This document shows positions 46,681-58,100 of a stretch of 64,000 bases of DNA, in pieces. Position 1 is the first letter of the stretch; each line of letters begins with the position of its first letter. This DNA comes from Capitulum mitella (taxonomy: Eukaryota; Arthropoda; Thecostraca; Pollicipedomorpha; Pollicipedidae), in contig CP099847.1 in the NCBI GenBank assembly GCA_030062745.1, positions 604,304 to 668,303 of the forward strand, in the 5' to 3' direction. Both the position numbers and the translations under genes were made by a program. The notes beneath the pieces were generated by a model that was given only the letters and a program-made list of their open reading frames with translations, ran no database searches and was not told the origin of the DNA.

Positions 46681-49196
46681 GCGGCCGCCGCAGGTGAGAC
46701 GCTCTGTCAGCGTCACGCGGAAGGCGGACGTCTAGCTGAACCGTCGTGTTGACGTGCGAGCGGCTGAAACGGACAGCTCGGGCCCGGTGTCAGAGCTGAT
46801 GCGGTCTGTGACCGGCAGGTGACGGTGGCGAGCATGAAGCGGCGATATGGTGAAACCAGTGAGAGCTGTGAAACGTTCAAGTCAACGAGACCAGTCAACT
46901 GGAAGGAGTCGGCGCAACCGGCGAGGTAGACGAAACCGGCGTAATCAGCCTGTGAAGTACAAGCCTGCAAGATAATAAGAAAGAGTGCTGCAGCGGCAGT
47001 CTGGGGACTACGGAGATCGGGAGTGCCATGAAGAGACGGCCATAGAGCAGTGATAGGTAGTGCGTGTTAAGACGTCAGTGCCGTGAAGGAGCGACTTATT
47101 CAGCAGGGGCATTAGCGGGGTGCTTCCTGGATCTCATTGGGACTGGTCCAAATGAACGGGACAAATGGGCTTTGCAGCTCGGGATGTATCATATAATTAT
47201 CTCGAATATTTACGTGTGGGAAGTGTGTGCGTGGGTGCACAGGTTGAAGTGAATAAACTCCGGTTGAAATATCTTTGTACGTCAGTGGACAAAGTCAGAT
47301 CTTGATGAAGTGCAGGCTAAGTGCGTGATGCCAGAGGTGAGAGCTAAGCAATGCTTTTGGCGGCTCCATGACTGTGGCCTCGAGCGTCTTCACAGCCCGC
47401 GTTACCCTGCCAGTCAACAAGGGCCATTGTTTCTACCACAGAGTTTTGGCAGAGTTTAGATCATTCAGTGGTGCGTTCACGGCACAGGATGCCGCTGGAT
47501 CAGCTGCACTGTCGGCGCATCCCTTCCAGCAAGACCCGCTCGCGCGCACTCTCTACCTCGCGGCGTGGATCCTGCCCGTCAGATGGGACGTTTTATTGGC
47601 GTTATCCGATGGTTAGCGTCAGAAAAGCGTGCAAACCCATTACTTGGATCAGTAAATGGCTGTTGCTCCGTTGTTACCTCAGGCTGAGCGACTGACTAGC
47701 ATGAATAAGTGGAAAATGTCGACAATGATGCAGGAATTCGTCCGACATGAGGTCACGGACGGCAGAAGCGGGGGAGAGGGAGGCTGCAGGAGAATCTACC
47801 TCGCTCTTCCCTCTTAACTAGGAGAATTTATCACCAGCACTAAGACATTGCATGGAAATAATTGCCTTAGGAATTGCCTTTGTCTTAACTCTAAAAGCAT
47901 TCTGCCGTGTATGCACTGTGTTCCAGCAGTCGTCACGCAGTTGTGACAGAATTAACAGGCCGACCAAGCCATTACAGAGTGCTTAAAATACATCCCTCAG
48001 ACATAACTAGTCCTATTTCGATACTAAAACAGAACAGTCAGTTATGCGAAAGCAAACTCCACACGCCAAAAAACATCTGGTTGTGATGGAAAATACGCCA
48101 GCACGATCAGCATTAGTAAATGGTATTCCGTTATAAAAACAAGGCGGTACAAGAATATGCAGATTTACATATAATAACACAGTGCAAATACAAAAAAAAA
48201 TCAGGCATATCTATGTATCAAGGCAAGAATAACAGGCTATAAAGCAAGAAAGGCACATCTGGGTTTCAAGGCAAGAAAAGCGGCTATTAGGTATGTAAGC
48301 CTCAACGCTCCGAGTACAGTTTGACTATTAGTATGAAGAACGCACGACCAACCTTGTTCATCGCGAGACGTAGAACGTGCTGAAGTTCTCGGACAGACGT
48401 CAGAAAAGAGACGTATTTGATTTACGGCCGACGTTTTATGCAGTCCAGCAGTTGCGTCACAATTCGGCGTCAGGCACTTTCTCACCCGGCTGGGCTGCGG
48501 GCTCGGTGCCTCTCTAACCCCGCTGGTCGAAATGATAAAAAATGCAATAAAGACTGTAGCGTATAGGGGAGAAACGGTTCAGCCACTAGCTTTTCTTCAT
48601 TTGTATCACTAGGCATCAAAACAGGTTGAGACCTACATGAGTGGACGTTCATACTGTTTTCGAGCTACGTCACATAGCGGCCGATGGGACTTTTCGTCTG
48701 CCCGCCCCTTAATTCCTGATCTGGATGAGCCCTTGGCTCCGGGCGAGTGTGCTTTCAGGATGCAGCGATAAAATGCGTGCCAATGCACGTGCGCACACCG
48801 CGCGTGCACACAATGACGCCCAAGTACGATCACGCACACTAAAGCGCAAACAGCTGACGAACACGCGCGCAGCCACATTCACGCGTATGTGGCACGTGAA
48901 AAACCACGAAGCTCTTTGATCGTGTCCTAATCTGAACAGAGCACAGCCAGCAGACCAGTTTCTCCGGACAGCGACGACGACAGCTGAAAAACAGAGGCCG
49001 GTTCTGTTTGCCGCCATGCTGGATCATTTTGACCAACTGGCCGGACTCCAAAGTTCGATTAAAGCGTCGAGTCCCTCTGCGCCAGAAGCAATCACGTCAG
49101 AAATCGCCAGATATATCCTGATCATGTTTCTCGATACGAGCGATGATGACGTCGGTCATGATGACGTCAAGTCGCTCGGCGCCCGCCATAATGACG
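46681..49196. other. 3' UTR of protease B and convergent intergenic space
   Basis: Protease B (+) and the PHLDB gene (-) converge here. The first ~600 bp is probably the 3' UTR of protease B. The stretch just below 49197 is probably the 3' UTR of the PHLDB gene. No domain was found in the short frames between. Confidence 0.5.
47252..47257 (+). terminator. Candidate polyadenylation signal of protease B
   Basis: AATAAA 572 bp after the stop codon, followed within about 30 bp by a CA and a TG-rich stretch. Confidence 0.4.
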
Positions 49197-50224
49197 TCAG
49201 GGATGACCGAACGCGTCGTGTCCCTCGGCGCCTGTCATGATGACGTCCACCCAGATCCGCATGGCCTCCGGGCTGGGCGCCATCAGGTGGAAGGTGCGGC
49301 TCGTGGTCTTGACGCAAAAGGTGGTATTCAGCGTGCCGCCACGGCCAGACTTCAGGTGGTCCACGTACACTTCTTCTATCGCCTGTCGAGACAGTCAGAG
49401 GTTGGCCTGGGAAGTCCAGGTCACCTGATAAGGTCGCCTGACGATGTACGTGGCTCCAACAAAGTACCGTTATCGACATGGATGTGTCTGATTCCAGTCG
49501 GTATCCTGCGGCGACAAACAAACAAAGAAAAAACAACGAAATTTGAGTGAACCAGCTTATAACAACCTCATCAGAAGGTTTGGTACGCGCAAGGTCGTTT
49601 GGTTCGGTACATGTGCCCTCTTCACGCGGTGCATGACCTATGTGCACATTTCTCGTCAGGCAAAACATTAAAATACTTCTGATGCCATTTCAGAAAGTGA
49701 AAAAGTCAGTAGTCGTCGAATTCGCCACATTCGCGTGATACAGTACCTGGAACGGCACTTCTTCCTTTGCCTTGCTCTCCGACTTGTCGGCGAAGTACGC
49801 AAACGTTTGCCTCTGCTCGCAGCGGTCGAAAACAAACCAGCGCTTCTGCCACGAGCGGAAGCGAGAGCTGAGCTTGTGAAGATAGCCCCGGCACGCGTGT
49901 CGAGTAACGAACACCAGCGGGCACAACTCCAGCTGGTGGCCTGCAACAGGAAACAAGACCGATAGTGTGGTGTTACCTTTTCAGTCACAGGCATAGGCAG
50001 AGCTGGGAGAAACTTTAAAATCAACCCCGCAAACCTAAGGTGACTAATGCGCAACAGTTTGGGCTCAGCACTTTTACGTCTACGTTTGAAGACGTAGACG
50101 TAAAAGCACGAAGCACGCAAGCAAAGGTTTCCACTGGGCCCTTACCTGCCGACTCCACATGTCGTCTGAGATCAAACTGCTGGTCTGCGATGGGTAGGTA
50201 GCGCGTGAGTGGTCGCTGCTGAGC
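49197..50224 (-). CDS. PHLDB-like gene: C-terminal PH-domain exons
   Basis: Exons 50224-50146, 49940-49747 and 49382-49197 join in phases 0-1, 1-0 and 0-stop. They read RPLTRYLPIADQQFDLRRHV-ESAG, then a PH domain: CRGYLHKLSSRFRSWQKRWF-VFDR near the start (basic b1-b2 loop), FAYFADKSESKAKEEVPFQ, then AIEEVYVDHL, FCVKTTSRTFHLMAPS and PEAMRIWVDVIMTGAEGHD at the C-terminal helix. The Trp of the last helix is present. RPLTRYLP before the domain and the CRGYL...KRWFVFDR core are hallmarks of the PHLDB family. Donors are CAG/GTACTG and GCAG/GTAAGG. Confidence 0.93.
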
Positions 50225-53200
50225 CTGAGGATGAACGACACTTAACAGGAGTGCCAGGAAAACGGCGTAGTAGCGCGCTGGTAACGACGTAGTAACGCGA
50301 CAGAGCGTTAGGTAAACGATTCACGTGACCGTCGTAATCAAGACTACGAGTAGGTAGCTTTCTATACTGTAATGAAAGTGCTAAATCATGACTTCTCTCT
50401 CCTGGCCACGGAAGCTCTTATGATTCAGGTTTCGGAGTATAAAAAGTGCGGTTAACATTATCAAGATGGCTAGCGACCCCGAGGGGGTCCGCACATTTCC
50501 CCCAATGTTTTTGCATTAGGTCTACGGCATTGACTGGAAAGAAACGGTTTAAAATTCCTTGTGGACCCCTCCCCCAAATATTTTTCGGAAATCTCCAGCC
50601 ATGGTACCACGGAAGAAGTTTATTAAATGTGTGCTGTTTGTCACTGTCTTTCTCATAAAGCATTATTTCATCTTCTCTTTTTCATCACATCCTCCCGGGT
50701 ACCATTTGACGAGGGTTCTGCGTTCGGTCAATGCGAGGTCTGTGATGTTCTCTTAAACAAACAAAAAGACAATAAGCAATAAAAGAGCATGGTTCCTTGC
50801 TGGACACCGCGTCATGCTGTCCCAGAAAAACCACAGCGTCACCTGCGTCACCTGCGTCACCGCAGGACGAACTGCTCACCGTGAGCGCCGACCTCGGACG
50901 CCGCTTCACCGGCTCCTCGTCCGTCACAGCCGAGACGTCCGAGACGGAGCGGGGTCGCGAGTCGTCAGCGTCAGAGCTGATTCGTCGAGACTGGCCGTCG
51001 CTGTCGTCGACTGGTGACGGCTGGTTGGTGGAGGCTGGGCTCCACGGCTTGTTGTCGTCCCTCCCGTGCGTAATGGGTGGTGAGCTGGAAGACATCGTCG
51101 GGGTAACGGCTCAACTAGCTCCAGGTGAGGCGAACTTGAAGAATAAATGGAAACGTGGGAAATGCGTTTTGCTGCATACGAAATTCTTTCTTCGTATGCT
51201 GTGCAACATATTTAGTTCTCATGCTGCTTGAGGTGGTCAGTGTTCCGAGCCAGGTCTTTTATACATTAGTCGTCATTGACTAAGACCAATCATTCGCCAG
51301 ATGGTCTCCGAATTTTCTTATTGTCACGAGAAAACTCGCGAATAAAGGCATAAAAACTAAAGACACCGCCAAGATTCGCGACCCATACTGCCTAAGCCAT
51401 GGTGTGCCGGCAGGACTGACGCCGATCAGGACAGCTGAGCACCAACCGTCGGCCGCCGGCGCCGCTGCCGCAGCTGACGGCCGAGTCTGCCGAGCCGTCA
51501 CTGTCGGCCGAACTCGGCCACGGCCTGGCCGTCTCTTGCTTCCCGCTCTCCCGCCAGCTGGTCGTTATCTCGGCCTGCAGCCGGCGCTGTAGCTCCTCCA
51601 ACGCCTGCGCCGGACAGCTGTCGGGCCAGCTGGCCGTTATCTCGGCCTGGAGACGCTTCTGAGGCTCCGGCGACGCCCGCTCCGGCAGGTCCTTCAGCCC
51701 CTGGCCCGTCACCTGGTCCTGCAGGCGATTTTGTGACTCCTCCAGCTTCTGCTCCGGACGACGCTCCTCCTCCGTCTTCAAAATGTCTGACAAAACAGCG
51801 AGCATGCATGTTACAGAGCTGTATAGAACTCGTAACCGAAGAACGAGGATGGCGGTTTTTGGCGGAACGGTAGACCTGCAGGCAACTGATTGATTCCGCC
51901 AAATATGTCGAAGAATACCATCACAGGAATAACAGTCAACCATGTGAGGCATGTCACGTGACGTGAGACATCACATCAGGCTAAATCAGGCTAAAACAGG
52001 AAGCCTACGGTGGGCACGTGCCTCAGGGCCGTAGTCAAATGGCATCTCGGCACGCGGACATTACAAGGTTTCGTACTGGAAGTTAACGAATCTGAGTTCA
52101 AAGGCCCACTCACCATTTTCGTTGCTTATCAGTTCTTTGCAGCTCAATTTGATCCCTCGCATTAGCTCCAATGAAGAAACATCTACCTGGTGGGAAGACA
52201 TGGGGTAATCAAAGTAAGCCTCGGGAATATTTAAATACTAATGGACTGCGAACAATGAATCTGCGTTTCAAGAGACTTCTGGTGGTTTTAATGTGCCCAT
52301 CTTATGTTTTGCTGCTACATGTTCTTCGTAATTGCATAAGGCAACAGGGACGTGAAAATCAACGTAAAACAAAGAACACATCGCATCGTAATAAAACAAA
52401 CAGCACGGTGGGATTCGAAAACAGCAAGTATGTAAGACTTTAAAAGACCGCAGCGCTAAGACAACCGTAGGACAGCGGAAATCCTCCAGCTCAACAGACA
52501 ACAGCAGCGGTGTGTCAGAAGTTGGGTACGCTCGGTCAGAGTCACAGCGATCAGACGGCGATCAGATCAGATCAGATCAGACAGGGAGACGGCGGTGAAC
52601 TTTCGGAAGACGGCAGCGACCAGTTGCAGAACGGACGCCATTTTGCAGGAGGCGGACACCAGAGCTACAACGGACAATCAGATGAATACAGCCAACATTC
52701 AGAGGAAAATACCCAGTGCTCAGAAGATTTCAATCAGAGCTCCAAACGACGGACATTGAGATGGTGATGAGATTTACAGACGACGGCGGTGGAAGCCCGT
52801 AAGCTGTAACAAGCTTTGGCAGACATTAGCTGCATCATAACAGAACTGGTCGACCCATCGAACGAGCGTATAGACCAAAGGACAGCAATAATCAGTTGAC
52901 GGTCGGATGATAGGAGTGGGTGTGGCACTGACCTCCTCCAGGTCGGAGGAGACGTCCGGTTCCTGCAAGCCCAGGCCATCGGCGGCACCGTCCGCCCCTG
53001 ACTGGGAGAGACTGCTGAGACGACGCTGCGTCTTCTTCAGTTTATCCTGCTCCTGTCGGCCCATCACAGACGCAGCCATACGGTCAAATGTGCAATAACA
53101 CGTCTCATTTTATAATGCCACAAGGGACCGACACCTAAAGACCGAGGTTTTGTCGGACAGTGATTTAGTCACGACGTTGGCGCACCACCCACCAGACACA

Positions 53201-56200
53201 TTTCTCTGGCGATCTCCCTGTGCTGTTGCTCCATGGCCTCTGCCTCCGGCCGGATCGATTCTGTCAGACTGCTCTGCTGGTTCCGGATACCCTTCAGCTC
53301 GGCCCTGGCCGCGGAGAGGAAACTGTTATCGGAGCCATCCGCGCTCTCGCTCGACAAGTGCCACGTGCGGACTAACATTTCAAGGGGGAGGCGCGATTAT
53401 GGCAACAAGTCTCCAGCTCCCGTCAGCCAACCGCCGAGTTAAAACCAGGAAAATCGTGACGAGGGCGAACCTCCACGAGCGGCATGTTGGATCCACCCCA
53501 GGTTTTAGCCATTAATGTCACCTCAGTTTCGGGATACGACATTACAAAGTTTCCGCGAAATGGTGACTGTCTTACACGTGGGCACGAGCCCCGGTCTCAG
53601 GTACGGTCAGGCAATCTAGCCGTACTGGCTGAGCCCCGAAAACGACCGGTCCAAATTACCGCAGGCGAGCCCAGGGACGTGTAAACAGAAACTAGATGAC
53701 CGTCGGCTGCGTAATACGACGTATTACTGAAGCATGAACATGTATGTTCATCGTTCTGGCGGCGTCCGCCTGGTGTACAATGCCCAGGAAATGAGGTAAT
53801 AATATGGATAAGCCGTACTCGGGTGTCTGCAATCAACGATGCTAGTTGATCGATCTGAAGGAGTAGCTCCTCCCTCTCGGCCTCCCAAGCCACGTCGTCC
53901 TCCATGTCATGGAACTCCTGGTCTTCGTGATTCTGCGGTAAAAAATTATGCGGTCACTGGCATCAACGTAACATACAATCATTCCAACAAATGTCTCCCC
54001 TGCCAATCAAGCAAGAGGAATGATTGACAGGTCGCTGAGCAGGATCGTGGTTGTTGACTTAGAATTCATAAAATGTCGGTGGTCGAAAGCATGACGTTCT
54101 CCGAGAGACGGTCGTCAGCTGGCAGCCCACCTTCCGCTCCTGCTCGACCAGCTCGTGCTGGTACTTGAGCTTCTCCAGCAGCCTGGTCTCGTCGTCGGTG
54201 GAGCCGCGGAACTGTTCGCTGAGCTGCTCCAGACGCTCCAGCTCCGCCTCGGCCACCACTATCCGAGCCGCCAGCTGAAACCGCCGCCTCCGGTCAGGTC
54301 AGGTCAGGTCAGGTGAGGTCACGTTAGGTCGGGGCAGGTCAGGGCGCACAGTAAACAGCCGTCGACTGTATAGGCAGACGGGCAGAGATCGCAGCGCAGG
54401 CACACGAGCGTGGCATACGTGTCGACACGGATCAGACGGACCGCACGAGGGGACGCCTGGTCGGAAAATGGCATCATCTAGAAAAAGGACGTCGTGAACT
54501 GATAACGCGCAGCCGTCCTCTGCTGTTAGTTCTCCAATAAAATCGACGTCTATCTGGCATCCGAGGCCCGGTGACCCGAGTCGTGACGTCACCGTGACGG
54601 CGTGACGGCGCCGCTGACCTGGTCCGTCTCGGCCTGTCTCCGGCGGCGGGTCTCCTCCCAGGCGTCGGTCCGGGCGGCGACCGTCTGGCGCTGGCTGACC
54701 AGCTCAGCCTGCAGCTGTTGCAGCCGGCCCTCGTGAGCGGCCACCTCCACCTCCAGCAGTGCGTGGTCCAGTTCCAGCTGAGCACGGGCAGAACGGTCAC
54801 GAGGAGGCAGGTAAAGGCACAGTGTGCGGCAGTTGGGCACATGGTCACAGACGGGAAGGCGATGTCCCCAACGCGATTGACGGAAGATGGCCAGATGGGG
54901 TCAGAAAAAGGGGAACAATGCCTAAGCCACATGGGATTATAAGGCTGGCCAGGAAAGATCAGAGGCGTCTCGGAAGCTGGGAACTGCGGAGGCCTTGTGT
55001 GGAATCGTGGGCCATTTCCCAAGGAATCATCGTATTCTCAGGACGAATCCAGCCTTCTCTACAGAATATGGAAAAGGCGCGCTTTAGTGCGTCGCCGAAG
55101 CAGAAGCCAAATAAGTCCTCTTGTTCCGGCTCTGGTTGGTAGGCTTTAGATGCCATATAAAGATTTGAAACTATCCGGCACGTGAGTTGTTTCACAGCCG
55201 TGCTTGCCTGTTTGGTGAGTACAGCCTGCTGGTGCTTCAGAGTCAGCTCTTGTTGACGCAGCTCCGATAGCCTCCTGCAGGCTATCCGTCTCTGGTCCTT
55301 CAGCTGTCCGGAGTCCGCGGTCAGGACACGGGACACAGACGTAAGTTTCCCTTCATCTGTGCTCTTTCAGCGTTTAGATTTGGTAGTTTTAACAGCTTTC
55401 AATCATGAGCACGGGGAAAGTTACTGGTAATGGCCGAACGTGACTGACGTAAATAAGACACATTGAAGCTCTGCACTGGACTTGCGAACCTCGGAAAGTT
55501 AAACTTTACATTCAGTGCATCCATGACAATGCGCATTACGTAATATCACCTCTTGTCGTTTTTCGGCGATCTTGTGCAAATCATGGCCGACGACATCGCT
55601 GCAAACTCACCTCTCTGACTTCTTCGGAGAGCTCGCTCTCGGCGTGGCCGAGCCGGCCGAGCCTGTCCGGACCTGGCTCGTCTCGCTGGCTGACTCGAGG
55701 AGAGCCGGATGACTCGCGCCCGCCAGCCGAGGCGTCGGGTCGCGAGAACTGGGCTGACTTGTCTTCAGCGAGTGACTTGGCAGTCAGGCTCCCTGGGTCG
55801 GCTTCCGCTGACTGGTGCGGCGTCTTTTCCACAGCGGCGTCCCCAGGGCCATCTCCCACAGCCTACGGTCATCGGAGCCGACGTCAGCCTGCGAGGACGC
55901 ATGGACGACGAGAGTGGGTCGCAACTACAACCTAGTGCTCGTCAGTTTCGGCTCCAAGTTCGCGCTGTGCTCATATTTCGAGTTAACGGCGGCTTGCTCC
56001 AAAAAAGACGGACGTCAAAAGCAACAGAACATTTTGCCTAAAATTGCCCCTTAGTGAAAAGGACACCAAATCTACATTGCGGGAACACGTTCACTGTCTC
56101 ATGCTGCATATAGGGGAACCCTTTTTACATTCACATGAAAAAAGAAATCAGTTTTGCAAACAGACTCCGACAAATCCAGCTGAGATTTCCCACTGACCGC

Positions 56201-58100
56201 CGACAGCGCGGCCTCCTTCTCCGCCCTGAGCTGCGGCTGCTGGCCGGGTCCCTCCACCTCGGCCCGCCCGCTCTGCCGCTCGGCGGCCGGCCGGGGTGGA
56301 CGCAGGGGCCGCGGCGGCGGCGGCACCATGTACACGGCGCCGGCCGGCGCGCTCAGCTCGCCCTCGTCGGCCCGCTGCAGCGTGGTGCGGATGCGCGTGC
56401 GCGGGCTGCGCGGGCACACCAGACGGCAGACGTTCTCGTAAGGGCTGCGGAGGGCGGCGGGAGGCTCCTCGGGGCCGGGGAGCCGGCGCGTCTCGGGCGG
56501 CGTCACAGGGCCAGGCGAGCGCCGCCGGTCGCGCGGCAGCGAGCCGTTCGTCTTGATCCTGGAACGGCAGCGCGGCGGCTCAGACGCGCGAGTCGGGCTG
56601 GCGCTGGCGGCCACGGACGGCCAGTACTGGGTACCGAACACAGACAGAGCGATGCGCTGTTACACAGCAAGAGTTAGATCAAGTGAGGCTAAATATGCTT
56701 GACCTGTCCGACTTGCCTTGCATACAAGGGGTGTATATGTAAATATTTTTGTTTCTTACAAGAGTGAATGAGAAAACGCATTCATTTCGAATAAAAGCCG
56801 GTAACGATGATGTACATACGTAACATGTCTGGACATTGGTGATGGAGATGAGCTATATTAGACAGGAAGTGGTACACGATGCACCCGTCGCGCTCGGGGC
56901 CGGTGAGACAGATATACATTTTGCGAACAGGAGCTGGTGAGGCAAATTTACCTACTGTGAACGGGGGCCGGTGAGGAAGATTTACCCACTGTAAAGGGGG
57001 ACCGGTGAGGAAGATTTACCCGCTGTAAAGGGGGTCGGTGAGGAAGATTTACCCACTGTAAAGGGGGCCGGTGAGGAAGATTTACCCGCTGTAAAGGGGG
57101 TCGGTGAGGAAGATTTACCCGTTGTGAACGGGAGCCGGCGAGTCGGGGGGACGCGACGCCGGCGGCTGCGGCGAGGACATCTGACTGTCGTACTCGGCGC
57201 ACAGGCTGAGGATCTCGTCCAGCCGCGACTGCTCCAGCTGCTGCAGAGCCTCCGTCTGGCCCCGCTTCTCAGCCGCCTCCTGTGAACGCACAACACCAGC
57301 CATGGAGACGGCACAGCTCGGTTTGGAAGACGTTGGACGGCAGCGCGCAACAGACTGTATAACGGACAATGAACATCAGACAACAGTACCGGGCCCATTA
57401 CAAGATCTGGGCGAGTGCCGCAATATGGCACCAGAAGAGACGGGACAACCTGAGGCGGACGCGGCCCCCACGAGGTGGTGTCCGGTAAGGCTACCCCCCC
57501 CCCCCGTTAGATCGGACACTGGTTTTACGAAGACCCGACGCCCTGGTACCTGGCGATGGCGTTGCTCTTGTTCCTTTTCGGTGATCCGGTGGCCATTTTT
57601 GGAGGCAGGAGTCTGGCCTGTGTTGTTTACTGGCGACTGCCGCTGCCCTCTATCGTCGGCTAGCAGCATGTGCTGCCATCTTGGAGCGTCAGAAGGTTGG
57701 TGCTGTTTTCCACCGCTAGTCAGCAGTTGGTGCTGCCCTCTGTCACCGGTGAGGTGATGGTGCTGCCCTTTATCGCCGGAAAGCTGCTGGTGCTGCATTG
57801 TTTCGCGAGGCAGCGGCCACCTCAGCCATCCGCCCTCAGCCATCTGCCGCTGCTGCTCCCCGTCTCCAGCCTGCTGCTGGCGCTGTCCTCTGGCAGTGGT
57901 CTGCTGCTGGTGCTGCCCTCTGTCGGTGACCTGCTGCGGGGACCGCCAGCCCAGCGGCGGGACGTTGTCGTACGGCGATGGCCGGACTGCGGCCGCCGTC
58001 AGCCGTGGAGGCTTTGGCGGTGGCAGCGGCACGGGGGGCGGCCGTTCCGAGCCGTTGATGGAGTTCATCGGCACCTGGTAATGTCCAGAGCCGTCCAAAA
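49197..58100 (-). CDS. Pleckstrin homology-like domain family B protein (LL5/PHLDB-like), 5' incomplete
   Basis: At least thirteen exons on the minus strand. Best-defined: 58100-57931, 57279-57119, 56558-56194, 55862-55611, 55303-55208, 54777-54619, 54274-54131, 53932-53819, ~53330-53193, 53052-52933, 51786-51447, 51084-50880, 50224-50146, 49940-49747 and 49382-49197 (stop). Order: a Pro-rich region with SPYDNV/SPYENV motifs, a coiled-coil region, a Ser-rich linker, then RPLTRYLPI and a C-terminal PH domain. This order and the PH motifs are those of vertebrate PHLDB1/2 (LL5). Those proteins bind phosphoinositides at the cell cortex and anchor microtubule ends through CLASPs, at adhesions and at postsynaptic membranes. 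Three joins have phases that do not match as drawn (56194/55862, 53819/53330, 52933/51786), so small exons may be missing. No FHA domain was found. Confidence 0.85.
50071..50106. other. Perfect 15-bp hairpin in a PHLDB intron
   Basis: CTTTTACGTCTACGT, a TTGAAG loop, then the exact inverse ACGTAGACGTAAAAG. It lies about 40 bp downstream of the 50146 donor on the transcribed strand and would form a strong RNA stem. Confidence 0.75.
50836..50861 (-). repeat. 9-bp repeat of a splice-donor-like motif
   Basis: On the minus strand GGTGACGCA is repeated so that GCAG/GTGACG occurs twice, just downstream of the chosen donor ACG/GTGAGC at 50880. Using either copy would change the phase, so the upstream donor is preferred. 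Confidence 0.5.
52553..52581. repeat. (AGATC)n pentanucleotide repeat
   Basis: About five AGATC units in a PHLDB intron. The minus strand contains repeated CTGAT. Confidence 0.85.
52933..55303 (-). CDS. PHLDB-like gene: coiled-coil exons
   Basis: Exons 55303-55208, 54777-54619, 54274-54131, 53932-53819 and 53052-52933 are whole-codon, phase 0 at both ends (32, 53, 48, 38 and 40 codons). One more, near 53330-53193, has an uncertain acceptor. They encode heptad-rich, charged segments such as LSELRQQELTLKHQQAVLTK, LELDHALLEVEVAAHEGRL and LEKLKYQHELVEQERK. These match the coiled coil upstream of the PH domain in PHLDB proteins. The exon at 55303 probably uses a GC-AG donor (CAG/GCAAGC), because no GT lies nearby in the right phase. 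Confidence 0.8.
54293..54317 (-). repeat. (CTGAC)n pentamer, tandem branch-point-like motif before a PHLDB exon
   Basis: On the minus strand CTGAC occurs four times at 5-bp spacing, with the A residues 20, 25, 30 and 35 nt upstream of the exon starting at 54274 (acceptor GGTTTCAG). CTGAC fits the animal branch-point consensus and the distances are in the usual range. A more degenerate continuation runs to about 54340. Confidence 0.65.
55611..58100 (-). CDS. PHLDB-like gene: N-terminal low-complexity exons
   Basis: Exons 58100-57931, 57279-57119 and 56558-56194 join in phases 0 and 2 without frame error; 55862-55611 is a phase-0 exon with a perfect GTGAGT donor. They encode LDGSGHYQVPMNSINGSE, a PPPVPLPPPKPPR segment (possible SH3 ligand), SPYDNVPP, SRLDEILSLCAEYDSQ (a conserved helical motif), SPYENV and PRTRIRTTLQ. 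The join from 56194 to 55862 is phase-inconsistent as drawn. The true translation start is not identified and could lie upstream of the EXOG-like gene. Confidence 0.7.
56903..57136 (-). repeat. 33-34-bp tandem array seeded by a PHLDB splice donor
   Basis: GTGAGGAAGATTTACCC recurs on the plus strand at 56937, 56971, 57005, 57038, 57071 and 57104, with a looser copy at 56903. On the minus strand each unit is GGGTAAATCTTCCTCACC followed by a CCCCCTTTACAG. So every unit contains a donor (GG/GTAAAT) and an acceptor-like end (pyrimidines then ACAG). The first unit overlaps the real exon end GTTCACAACGG/GTAAATC at 57119. Confidence 0.9.
57280..57639 (-). other. Intron of the PHLDB-like gene
   Basis: Contains a 10-base C run near 57487. 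The frame carried over from the repeat array remains open here but shows no conserved motif. Confidence 0.4.
57640..57933 (-). repeat. 27/30-bp array starting at a PHLDB splice donor, open in frame
   Basis: On the minus strand units such as CAGCAGGTCACCGACAGAGG-GCAGCAC repeat with lengths of 27 or 30 bp. The first follows the exon end CCGCAGCAG/GTCACC at 57931. Because unit lengths are multiples of three, a frame encoding Gln/His/Gly-rich repeats (like LTGDRGQHQ) stays open to about 57376. It is either an intronic array or a retained-intron extension of the exon. The phase-0 join to the next exon favours splicing at 57931. Confidence 0.7.
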
